Below, in pieces: positions 47,496-59,628 of a stretch of DNA of 64,000 nucleotides (position 1 is the stretch's first letter; each line of letters begins with the position of its first letter). The notes below the pieces were generated by a model that worked only from the letters and a program-made list of their open reading frames with translations, ran no database searches and was not told the origin of the DNA. Source of the DNA: Glandiceps talaboti. Lineage: Eukaryota; Hemichordata; Enteropneusta; Spengelidae. Location: the NCBI RefSeq assembly GCF_964340395.1, contig NC_135564.1, positions 1,712,501 to 1,776,500 of the forward strand. The letters run 5' to 3'. The translations under genes were made by a program, and so were the position numbers.

Positions 47496-48593
47496 ATGGC
47501 CGCTTCATCGCCTTCAGCACCACCACTGGAAGTTGATGCGGACGATTTTAACGAACGATTTCTTACGTGTACAATATGCCTGGAGTCGTACCAAGAAGCC
47601 CCAAAACTGCTTCCTTGCCTACATTCATTCTGTCGGAACTGTTTGGTATCACATAGTCGGAATCGTCGCGATTTCAAGTGTCCGGTTTGTCGACGTGAAA
47701 TAAAGATTCCACAACAAGGTATCGACGGTTTTCCGAATAACATATTTGTGAGAGATCTTCAAGAGTTCTTGGCAGCCCAACCGCGAAGAGCCGGGGTATC
47801 CCCATCCAACCAAGCTATTCCTATGGTAACGCAAAGAGAGAGACGACAGAATCCCTCGATACAACCCAAACTCAACAAACAGGTGAGCAGTAACATCTTC
47901 AAGCGGACGGCTATCAAAATGAGACTGAATTTCAGGTCGAAAAATAAACGGTACTGTTCTTACCATGCGGAGAAAGAACTTAAATTGTACTGTGAAACAT
48001 GCGAGTTGATAGTTTGTAAGAAGTGTGTCAAGATTGAACATTCTGATGGACATTCAATTCTAGACATACAGGCGGCTGCACTCAGTCGACTACAGAAGTT
48101 AGGAGTTTTACTGAATGAAGCGAAGTCACACATAGAACCACTGCACATAAGTGCACAGACTGTCGGTGAAGAGTTGCGGAAACTCCGTGAGCGAAAAGAG
48201 GAGATCCGACGAGATATCAACGATATATTCAACGACCTAGTGCAAGCTGTTGAAACACAGAGAAATGTGTGCTTGGCACGGTTAACCGAGGCAGCTCAGG
48301 GTAAAGAACATGCTTTGACATCTCAATTTAGTGAACTTGACCTTGGACACAGCACTGTTAAAAGGGGTACTCAATTTGCCGACCAGACCATTCAAGATTT
48401 ACGAGCTTCCGACTACGAAATTGTTGCCGCCAGTAATCAGTTAGCAGCTAGGCTGGAAGAACTGGTAGCCGTTAGGGGTCGTCACACCGCTGAGCCGGTT
48501 GATAACGCCTGCCTATCATTTCTGGTGATTGAAGATGACATTGCTGTACTTCGACAACTTATCTCTCATATTGGTGAAATTGTAAGAAATTGA
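47496..48593 (+). CDS. TRIM-like RING / B-box / coiled-coil E3 ligase, intronless
   Basis: A single uninterrupted frame of 365 residues from the ATG in TTCATGG. The frame stays open upstream to 47358, but the start MAASSPSAPP leads directly into the RING. The RING is C25-x2-C28, C41, H43, C46, C49, C62, C65. The B-box 2 is C154, H157, C166, C169, C174, C177, H182, H186. Residues 187-365 are helical, charged and coiled-coil-like. No NHL, filamin or B30.2 domain follows before the stop at 48591. Such proteins are ubiquitin ligases, many acting in innate immunity or signalling, with RING for E2 binding and coiled coil for dimerisation. The substrate is unknown. Lack of introns suggests a retrocopy or a lineage-specific TRIM expansion member. 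An ATTAAA at 48615-48620 is a weak polyadenylation candidate. Confidence 0.9.
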   Translation: MAASSPSAPPLEVDADDFNERFLTCTICLESYQEAPKLLPCLHSFCRNCLVSHSRNRRDFKCPVCRREIKIPQQGIDGFPNNIFVRDLQEFLAAQPRRAGVSPSNQAIPMVTQRERRQNPSIQPKLNKQVSSNIFKRTAIKMRLNFRSKNKRYCSYHAEKELKLYCETCELIVCKKCVKIEHSDGHSILDIQAAALSRLQKLGVLLNEAKSHIEPLHISAQTVGEELRKLRERKEEIRRDINDIFNDLVQAVETQRNVCLARLTEAAQGKEHALTSQFSELDLGHSTVKRGTQFADQTIQDLRASDYEIVAASNQLAARLEELVAVRGRHTAEPVDNACLSFLVIEDDIAVLRQLISHIGEIVRN

Positions 48594-51500
48594 GTGTGTT
48601 TTTATTATTGTCAAATTAAAAGTGACGCATTGAATTTGGAATGCTCTTGTATTGTGAAAATATTATACAAAAGTTTCAAAAACTCCTGAACATGTAAATG
48701 TATAAATATAACTGTTTTCTCTTTCAAAGTAACTGTACACAGGAATGTACAAATTAATACAAATTTGTTGTACTATGTGACTTATTTGTTAAACTTGACA
48801 AAATTCAATTTCATACAGTTTATTATTTTTAGAACCTGAATTATTGAACAAGTTCACAACTGAGTAGAGAAAAACTTACTGGAATTTGTGGAGCAAATTT
48901 TACGTAAATGACAATTGGTACTAAAACAAATTTTTAAAATGAAAATAGTTCTTAAATTCTTGAGATTGTTTTTATATAAACAGTTATAACTAGACTAGAT
49001 GTGTAACCTATAACATAATAATATTTCAAACGAAACTTACGGTACTAAAATTTGTTGAGCAAATTTTATGATTATGGAGCAGGTCGTAGGTCAGTGACAG
49101 AGGTGAACTTGCTGGTATTGATAGCGAATGTTAAAAACATGCATAAAACATGACAGTCAACCAATGCAGATAGAATTTCTTTTTAGTAGAGCAATAATAT
49201 CTTGTGTTGCTTTTTAACTCCTACCAGGAAAATCCCATGGTTTCAATTCTGTAAAAATTGATGGGGTAATGAAACACATTTTTATTTTGTTTTTTAAATG
49301 ATACCTTTGGCTATAGACCCTACACTGGCACATATACACACTTTTTGAGTTCATGAATTATACTGTTGGTATGTATACTATAATAACAGAAAATTGTATA
49401 CTTTGGAATTCTGCAGTATTTAGTCTTGTGGGGCAGTCATGTTTTGGTTTTCTCGTAATTATTTTAAAACAAAGTACCACTATGATAGTGGCCATTACAC
49501 TTCCTATCTACAATAGATATAAGGATGTGATGATGTCACCATGACTGAGATAGGAGTGGCCCATCATAACAGAGCTTCCTCTGTTCAGTGTTGACAATAT
49601 TCACATTGTCTATAAGATAAGACATTTGTGTCAAGCTATTATGTAGCACTCACATCTTGGTTGAGAAGCCTGATAGGGCGAGAAGCCTGATAGGGCTAGA
49701 AGCCTGATAGGGCTGAACAACAGCATGTATCTTACAGTCTACTGTTCACAGAGCTGTGTGACAATTTAAGCATGAGTTATGTGGGCTATTTAGGGCACAA
49801 GGTACATGTACTCCTGATAGTTTGGTTTTAGCCATGTTGATATTTCTGTATTTCATACTTGTCATTGTATTCACAAGATATGAAGCAGAGGAACATGAAA
49901 TGTATGCACCCAGTGAACGTTCATTGGGCATTCTTATTCAGAATTGAGGAAGTACTATGAAAAAAATGATTTACAGTATAAATAATTGATTATGCGTTTT
50001 TTATTGTTGTAAGTTTGATTTTTTTCTGCTTTTAAATCAGTGCTGTTAGTTCCAAACTAGTTTAGGTAAAAGAAAATCAGAGTTTAGACAATAAGCATTC
50101 ATGTTTATTCTATCGGTCTTGGAGTAATTGATTTTAGAACCAGGGCTTGCTGAAATAAACTGTTTGGATCACAAGTATGTACTAGATGAAAATTCCAGAA
50201 AGACAAAATATTTATCTATTTACCTTCCAGGGTTTACTGTTTATTTATTTAATTTTAATTTGTCACAGCATTGGGATGTCAATATAATTTAGAATAAGAA
50301 ATGCGAGAATGCTTGTAATGTTTTCGTATAGAAGAATATGAAAAATTATTTGTGTATTATAACTTTCAATATATTTGTCCAGTGGAGTACTTTTAATGAC
50401 ATGTATTACATAGTACTAGTGATTACTTGTATTGATAGACATGCATACTAGTTGTATTTGCATGGCAGTGCAATATCCAAAAAGCATTATTGCATACCCG
50501 TATGCAAATGAGCATGCAATCGTTCCATATATATACGAAATCACATGACCTCACAGTTCTGTATTTTGGAAACAAAATTTTGCAGTTTGGGGTAAAAAGA
50601 CGTCGTATTAAGAGAACCCCATGACCCAAGTGTCTATATGGGTACTCAAGACATTTGTACTCATGCTTGTGATGTTTACTACTGCACTTCACGTTTGAAA
50701 TATGACTGACTGCGATGAACACCACAAGTACTTGAACAAATATCCCGAGTATGCAACATTGGCATTCATGCGTCATTGTGTTCTGTTATAGTATTCCACT
50801 TCATCATCTTTTATTTCCTATAATCAGCTGTTTGCTTTATTTTATTTTCCCATAATCAACTTTTGTTTGTTTTATTTGCCTTCACTTTAGATAAGATACG
50901 CATATTGCATACACAAAAACAAGAATGAAATGTACTAATCACTTCCAAAAAAAATTTTGATGGAAAGAAATTTTAGTGAAAAAAGTTAACATCTACATAT
51001 AAATATATATGTATGCATATATATTGATTTAAATAAGAACGTTTATTTGAATTTTTGTGTTTAAAAACAAAACAAAACAGATTAAGTACTGATAAATATT
51101 ACACTACCGTACATGCAAATGTATATGTGTACAGATATATTGACTTAAGTAAGAACGTTTATTTGAATTCGTGTATTGAAAAAAAAAAGTAGTGATTAAT
51201 ATGCAATGACTTGTAGTAGGTCAAGCGAACAGCTTAGGGACATGTATACTCTATTACTACTCAGGGTATACTGCTATTCCTTGTTTATCTACTGTATTTT
51301 ATAAAATGAAGATGACAGAATGTTTCTTAAATTTACAATTGAATTGCATAGAGTATGTAATTTAGACTTTGAGAAGACATGGCCATGGGGCATTGTGCGA
51401 GAATCGTGTCTTATTTCCATGTTAATAACCTAGTGAACCGATCATAGAATGTAGTTACCTTTAACAGAATATACTTTCTGTGTTTTACAGATATTATGAA

Positions 51501-54500
51501 CAGAGAATTATTTTATTACAAATATGAAATATTGTTGAAAGAAGTATCAACTCCTAAATCTAAATATGGGACCATAAAACAACTGATTTGGAAGTGATTT
51601 GTGTCTGCAAATTCTGAACAGAATTATTTGATATTAAACAATTTTTTATTACCTTTTCTGATTTCATCTTTAGAAATTTGACAAGGCGCTTTAACAACTT
51701 ACCTAAATCATTTACAAATATCTACATACTTTGAAGTGTTTATCTGAAACCATAACTTGCACACAGTTTTTTTTAGTCTGCCCAAGCATTCATCTGTTCT
51801 CTTGTTTTGTATATTTGATGACATCATTTGCATATTTATGTTGGTATTTGCATATTTATTCAGTTTGCCTAAATGTGTTGTATGAGGTTGTATAAGTATT
51901 CATCTATTTTCTAATTTTGCATATTGATGCTTACATTTGCATATTCATGATACAATATATATTGTTTTAATGCATAAATAGCATAAAAGCTTGACTGAGC
52001 TAAGTCCAGAATCAGCTGTTATGGGAAATTATATTTCCTGTATTGAAAGCAATCTTGTGAGACAGAATCTTTAAAATGTCAGCTCCAATTTTCTTCAACT
52101 TTATGGAATATTCCATTGAAGATGTTGTTTGTATAGCTTTGATTATTGTTAGATTCAATCAGAAATAATTGAAAACATTGCAATTATGCAGAACTGTAAG
52201 ATTTTGATGAAGAATAGAAAAGACAGATTTTTTTCATTTTTTGTCATTGGTGGAAATGAAAAGTCAGATGTTGTAAACAGTAACGGTAATATAATGGTTT
52301 ATAGTGATTGAACAACTGTCATCCCAGTGAGATGGTCATTCAAGCTTTCATCTTCTTACACATTTTGAATATTTATAATGTTTTTGCATATCATTTACAT
52401 ATGCTATATTTTATAATAGTAGTATTTGTTATCTTTTTATATTTCTGTTCTTTTCATATATTCTCTTTATTTCCAACTACACATGCAATTTAGGTCAAAA
52501 CAGAAAAAGAGGAGAAATACTGCCTCAAGAACTAGCTGCCCTACTACCAGTATTTCTGAATTTTAGAATTTTGAAAAAGTGTTCAAAAATTTCCAAACAG
52601 TGGTTCTTGAGTTAAATTCAAAATGGTGGATTTCAACTTGTCAACTGATATTTGATGGTATATGATAGACTTCATGGAGTTCGGAATAGTGGCATTCCAA
52701 ATCAAAAATGATAATATTAAAACTAATGCTTAAAAAGGGTGCAGTCTAATAAAAGTAAAATCTAAATATCCAAAACTTGAGATTTCAGCTTTCAACTGCT
52801 GATTTGAACTAATTTTGATAATATTTAAAATAAACACTTCATGAAATTCAGAACAGTGGCGTTCAAAATAAAACGATAATCATTGTTAGAGATGGAACAT
52901 ATAATATTAATAAGGGTAAAAATCTAAAAATTCAAAACCTGAAATTTCAACTTTCAACTTTCAACTTTTGAACCAATTTTGATAATATGTGACATTTCAT
53001 AGAACTCAGAATACTGGTGTTTGAAATCAACAGTGATGATGGTTAGGGATGGGATTACAAAAATTAACACCTAATAGAAAGGTAAAAATCTAGAGTAAAA
53101 TTTTGCAGAATATGATGAGATTTGACTAATCCAGGACAGGAATAGAACAGGCTAGAAATAACGAGTTAGATTTTATCTTTTTTTATTGATGGTTGGTCAT
53201 ATATTAGCTATCATAAAGTAATCCCTATTACATCATGCATACTGTCTATTGGGACTAGCTGACATTCAAAACCTTTACGCCATCTGTTCTCCCGTTCCGC
53301 TGTGATGAATCGCAAAGTGATAGTGACTGCACAGAACTGCAATTTCACTGACGTGTGCTTTATAGCGATCTAGTGACTCGTAAATGCAATTTTTATCGTT
53401 ACTGTTTGTCTAGGTTGTTGAAATCATTTCACAACATTTTTCTTTTTAAACAGTCTTTTTTAGGGTTGTTTATCATCACTTTGATATTTCATCAGAATTT
53501 ATAACTCAATATTTCAACATATTTTGTTATGTTTTTAAGAATTTCTTATGATCCTCTCAATAATCAGATATATTCAATATAAATTTTCCAATCGCGTGAC
53601 TGATTTTATGAGAAAAATAAGGAGTTTTTATGTCGGCTGTTTTCTAGGAAAGTGAAAAATGATTGACATGTGAAGTAGTGTATAGATATAGCATTTTCTG
53701 TACTAAATAATGCATTGTGTCAACTTGATATGCAAGGTTACCCTCCTGGTTTCCATCAAAATTGACTACTCAATCTATACAGGAATGAAATGGGAATAAC
53801 GTCAAGTGAAAAATACAAAACTGTCAATCATAAATAACATCGCTGGAGTTTCTCACCGGAATGTGACATTAGACTTGCAGATAGGAAATTCAACATATAT
53901 CATGTAATGCACTTAGAGCCGTAGATTTACAATTGGCAATAGGGAAAAGTACGAACCAACATTTGATATTGTAAATTCAAGTGTGGATTTCCTATGTCAA
54001 CTGGGAATGCAATTACTCTATAGTATATATTCTGTATCCAGAACTATAAAACTTGTCAAGTGAAAAGACCATTTGGGACTAATGGAGTTCACAAATGTGT
54101 CTTGTGACTGTAAAAGAAACTGATAAATGTAGAAATTGTGTATAAGTTGAACCCTATTTATGTAATCACTGCTGTAATCCCTGGTCAAAAGTTCAGCCTG
54201 AATAGGCATTTAGATGTTAAATTTGGCAAGATTTGAAATCTGTAGAATACATTTGAGTTTAAAGTCACAAAGAAAAAACCAGATAATCACATTATTGAGT
54301 GAATGACAGGGCTGTTCAAATCGGTAATTGGAATTCTGAAAACACAACTGTAATACAAGTTGTGCAAAGGATATTACAATTTCAATGTATTTTACTCCAA
54401 TTGTAATTCAACAGTGCAGATCATTGTCAATTTTTTGAAAACAAAGAGAACACCTGTGACTAGCTATTTTTAGACTGTGTACTGCATTTTTATGAATTTT

Positions 54501-55052
54501 GTAGGTAGTGGTACACTCGCATACAGCAGTTTTGTCTCAAAATTTTATATGTGCTGCTTATTTTGGGTTAGATGGAATTTTAATTTTGTAAATATTGCCA
54601 CTTCCTTGTTTAGGGGTAGGATAGGTTATTAGTTGATCTTATAATTATTTTAAGAATGGATCAAAAAATTTGAATATTTTAGTGGAAGTTGCAGTTGTGT
54701 TATTTTTTGTCGTGCCATGCATGACGAGTGAAATCTGAGTATGAGAATTAACAGCTGCAAGGGTTGTAACACTTCACAAGATTTGTAAAGTAATTGGAAA
54801 GCAATACGTGTGTATTCTGAAATCAAAGTATCGTAGAGATAGCCAAGAATCATAGCAACTTGGAATTTATTGCATGTTCAATATTTCAAATGTTCTGCAG
54901 ACATACCAGACATAACCAAGATTCAAAGCAGCTTATTGTATTTTCAACATTACAAACATACTGTAGATCAGACACATTCCAAATATTGTATACATGCATG
55001 ACATGTATTCTCACACTTGTACTAATAGTTCTAGTCTAGAGACTATGGCTAT

Positions 55053-55122
55053 GGGTTTGAATCTGAAGATCTCTTGTGAGTCACATGTGACCCCAAGTAA
55101 AGAGATCTTCAGATTCAAACCC
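55053..55122. repeat. Perfect 23-bp stem inverted repeat
   Basis: Arms 55053-55075 and 55100-55122 are exact reverse complements (GGGTTTGAATCTGAAGATCT then CTT), with a 24-nt loop containing the palindrome TCACATGTGA. A partial third copy of the right arm follows at about 55135-55155. Confidence 0.9.
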
Positions 55123-55334
55123 AATGGCTCGTGCAGAGATCTTCAGATTCAAACTTAATGGCCTAGACTACAATTTTTCTGGCTTTGCTGAAAATTGTTG
55201 AAAACTGCTACCTATTCACATAGACCAAATTCTGAGTGAAATGAGCATATTTTTATGTAATTTCTGTCCAAAATAATATCAATAATTCATACTAAAATAC
55301 AAAAATGATTCTCTTATCATGAAATCTGCAGACT

Positions 55335-55510
55335 GGTTGGAACTTCTTGTCTCTCAAATTTTGACCAGAATATTTCTTGTCTCTCAATTTTTTGGCGGGA
55401 ACATTTCTTGTCTTGCAATTTTTTGGGAGGAACACTTCTTTTCTCTCAGTTTTTGGCAGGTATATATCTTGACTCTCAATTCATGGCAAGAACTTCTTTT
55501 GTTTCAGATA
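55335..55510. repeat. ~36-bp degenerate minisatellite
   Basis: Four to five units resemble GAACATTTCTTGTCTCTCAA followed by TTTTTTGGCGG. They vary in length, so frames across them are chance. Confidence 0.75.
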
Positions 55511-58500
55511 TCGACATGACCACTTCATGTCTCAAATGTTGGAGGGAACACTTCTTTTCTGATGAACTTTGGAAGGAATTACAAAACACAAATATCCCAG
55601 TATAAATGTTGATGTTGAAGTAAGATTGTTGCTATGGTTATTGGCTAGGGATCAGACCATCCAATTGTGCTGTTATTAAGTACAGAATGGCACGCCTATA
55701 ATTAAACTGTTTAAATCAGTGCTGAATTTTGAGATACACAGAAAATTGAAAAATAATTAACTTTAATAATTCTTATAGTCTACCTATCAATTATGTATTA
55801 TAATGGAATAAGGTAATTATGATTGTATATTTTAGATAGTTCTGTATGTGGTACATGCAATTCAAGAAATTTCAGAAACCATTCTATTTACTGTACATGT
55901 ATTTTCATTAGGAACTTAATTCCTATAACGAATTTACTATACTATGAGTTTTTTAGTATCATTCCATTTTAGTGAAATGGATGTAAATTGCTATCATATG
56001 GAAGGAAGTGTTTGTAGTTGCCTTTACAAGCTGACATTTGGAACTGATAGTTAGATACTTTGTTGCTAAGAGACCACTCTTTCTACACATGTTTAGGAGA
56101 CGAAGACACATTGAATGAAAAATCAATTGCAATTAGGTTCGATAAGTGTAGTTGATTGTGAAACTCAATTACCATGTCATGAGATTGCAGGCTAATTTAA
56201 GTACTGAAGAAAGAATATTTGTGAGTACAAACAAAGGTTCACTCAGTTTATTGCATTGAATTGATTCACATGCCATGAGAAATTAACCACAAGATGTTGA
56301 ATTTTTTATAACCAGCATTTCTGCCACCAAGGCCATTTCACTGAAAAATAGTGATTGTAATCCTAGAAGGGACTGTAGACTTGACAGGGACGTATCATGT
56401 AATTGACAGTGAAATACTCATGAAATGAAATGTCAAGTAGGAAATGAGAAAATCAAGGTCATGGAGAAGACCTACAAAGTAGGTCAGATTTACGTGAATC
56501 ACTCCTTTATAACTACACCATTAATTTCAAGATGTTTTATTAACTTTACTCAAGAAATAATCTCCAATATAATACTACCCCACCTGAGCACATGACCTTT
56601 CTTTGTTCAGGGAACTTAATTACTGTAGATTTTATCAAATTAAATTTAGTTTTCAACCCCCTATTTCATAGTATATTGCACCAAATGTTAGCAAAAGTGA
56701 ACCTGGAGGATTGTTCCAAATGTTGAAAAGAGGGGAGGCAAGGATATATCGAGCAACCTGAATTTAGATTCATGTTATATGTTTTGAAGTTGAACAATTT
56801 ACTTTACTCTTTATAGCTAACAGTACATTAAAAGAGAATAGTACTATTTAACTGCTTTAATGTTGGCGGGAATTTGACCAGCTGCATAGCTTTCAATGAA
56901 CTCATCTTAGTAGCAATACCACTATGTATAATGTTACATCATTTGTCATAATTATTCTGTATCATTATTTAAATTTCTGATTACTGAATCCAATTTGAGT
57001 ATGGTAGAAGGTTCTGTACCCTAAGGGGTTCTAGATATTCTATTCCCCAAGGGATTCTAGATTGATGGAAATGCTGTGCAATAATGAAAGTAGTTTAAAG
57101 GAAGGATACACCTGGGACATGGATTTGTATTAAATCAAAAGACTTTTAAATCTGATGCAACTTTGCGGATGAAAGCTTCTTGATAAGTCTTTTTGTAAAA
57201 CTGAAATTAAATTAGCGTCTTTGCCCACTTGTGTAATGATGGACTACCATAAAACCAGCCAGGAATCTTTACTTATCAAACCCAGTGTAAGATTGTCAGC
57301 TTCTTACACTTACATTGCATGAACCAATGTACCTGTTCTGTACTTTCACCTGAGATGATGGACAGATTTGTAGAGATAGTATACACAATAAAGAATTGTA
57401 TAAATTGTTGGAAATATACACATTTGTCTTGTGTGATCAAATACTTTAAGCTGTACAAGCTGCGTTTATATGTTTTTTATTTAATAACTCCAGTGAAAAT
57501 ATTTACATAGCCACTTCAAGTGCAATGTTAATATCAATGTATGCCTTCTGGAATTGTTAGCTTAGTATTTGACGTGATAGGGCTTATTGTACATAATTAT
57601 GTCTTTGAATCAGGCAAAAAATAATAATTATGTGTTTCTGATTACATGACCTCAGAAAGTACGGTACGTAGGTCAGGATTTTATCTTATTTTATTTTATC
57701 TTTTTAATTGTTTTTAATATTGAAAAATATTGCTTCGATCCAAATACAACAAAATGTTGGTCAAAATAGCCCTTCTGTACATGTGATAGTTTAATAAAAT
57801 ATGTACAGACATGACAGGGTGAAAGAAAACAGACGTACATGAAGGTCAAGAAGACAAACAATTTCTTATCTTTTTGTTTCAAATTCTTTAAAAAATGTTT
57901 AGGGTCAGTGGCTTAAACTAGGATCAGTCAGGTTACTAGAAAAACATTTTTTTTCATTTTACCTCATTGATGTATATTTATGTTTGAAACCAGTTTGAGT
58001 TCTGTGAATAGCAAGTATGTGATAGTTTAGGTATATTTAAAATTTAACCCCACATACAAACCCAGTTTATGCTTAGACAGGCACCAGTCCTTGTCTCATA
58101 ATCCACAAATGATTTCAATTTTGTCATTCACATTTAATGTTTTAAGGAAAATGTTGTTCTCAACTTTATAAATTATTTTTCCTCGTTGCTAGTTATCTCC
58201 GAAGGCTGGGCTTACACTTTTATCACCCAACAACTGTTTCACAGTCACTCACTTAGGCTATTAATTCCACACACAAGAACAAAGTTTTGTTTGTAACAAA
58301 TATTATTTTCATTCAAATGAAGAATGAAAAAAATCCTAGTGACTTGAGCAAGTCTGCACAAAAACTAAAAATGTCAAAAGTTGTAAATATTGACTGTCAA
58401 ATTCCTGTTTATTACAACTAAAATGAAAAGTGTCTCATGTAAAATAAACATTAGGAATTTTGGTTGTCATCACATAACCATTAAAATTTAAGTACCTTTA

Positions 58501-59004
58501 CTGATGTAAAATGAAACTCTATACACATGCAGTGACATTGTCCCCTTTGTAATTTGTATTTCCTTGCACAGAATATAAGAAACATGTGTTTAGGAAATGC
58601 TATTTATTTTTGATAGAATAGTCAAATTCTGTGCTGCAGTTTACAACCTGGAAATACTATACTATATTGGTATTCAGAACCAGTCTGATCAAGTAAATTT
58701 CAAATCATATTAGCCATTAGACTTATAAGCTGTAAATAACTTTGCCAATCTTCAACATAACCAATCAAGCTTAGTGCAGTACAGCTAAACAAAATGTAAA
58801 AGTTCTAACATTCAATTTATTTTATGGACTACAGAATAATCCTTGACTGAGTGCAGGATAAAAGTGTAGTTTCAGACTATAGTCAGGATATTGTGTTAGT
58901 TCAGTCTACCTTAGACTTAATGTTAGTTCAGTAGACCTTAGACTTAACAATACTTCATTGTGGTGCTCCACATAGCTGTAGTGAAGCTGGTGAAAGTGAC
59001 AGCA

Positions 59005-59551
59005 ATGTTGGGCATTAGATTGGGTCGGTTCAGACTTAAATATTTGTTGTCAGGCATTGGGTATATATTTGTAGTGACTGCATGTACACTTCTTTTCATA
59101 TTGCTTCTAAATCACTCACTGCAAACAAGTGTAGAGAATGATTTACAGGAAAACCAACAAAAATTATCCGAATATTTGAGAGTTACTGGTATGTTTAGAC
59201 TACACTGAAGATCTGTTGTTGTTTATACTCCACATATGTGGCACTTTCACCAGTTTATATGTGAAATATTAAATTCCAACAATAACCCTTCAGTTTAGGG
59301 TATGTTCAGTTTAGACTATAACTTGTTGTTGTTGCTATAACAACGTGAAGCGTATAAGTCTAACATATTCAAGCTAGACTGAAAGATTCATCAGTGTTGG
59401 TATTCCTGTTTAATAATACTCTACACTTGTCTGCAATGAGTGATTATGGTATTAAAATAAAAGTAAATTATGAAAAGGATTGTAACACAACAATGAACCT
59501 TCACTGTGAACCTGTATTACCTGTCATACATGCAAAGACAGTCTGCGGTGC

Positions 59552-59594
<43 letters not shown>

Positions 59595-59596
59595 AA

Positions 59597-59628
<32 letters not shown>

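Larger units (their letters stand above)
48594..59004. other. 10-kb gap without a supportable gene
   Basis: Very AT-rich. It holds an 18-bp triplet repeat at about 49660-49712 (AGAAGCCTGATAGGGC). It also holds octamer words (ATTTGCAT) clustered at 51836, 51856 and 51935, a hairpin at 55053-55122 and a ~35-bp minisatellite near 55335-55510. A 117-codon minus frame (50423-50776) with a hydrophobic start and many cysteines has no supporting splice or homology evidence. Distal exons or regulatory DNA of flanking genes could be present unseen. Confidence 0.5.

Noticed and set aside
50423-50776. 117-codon minus-strand frame with hydrophobic start and cysteines
   Set aside because: No recognisable family, splice support or context. 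Open length is within chance for this much sequence.
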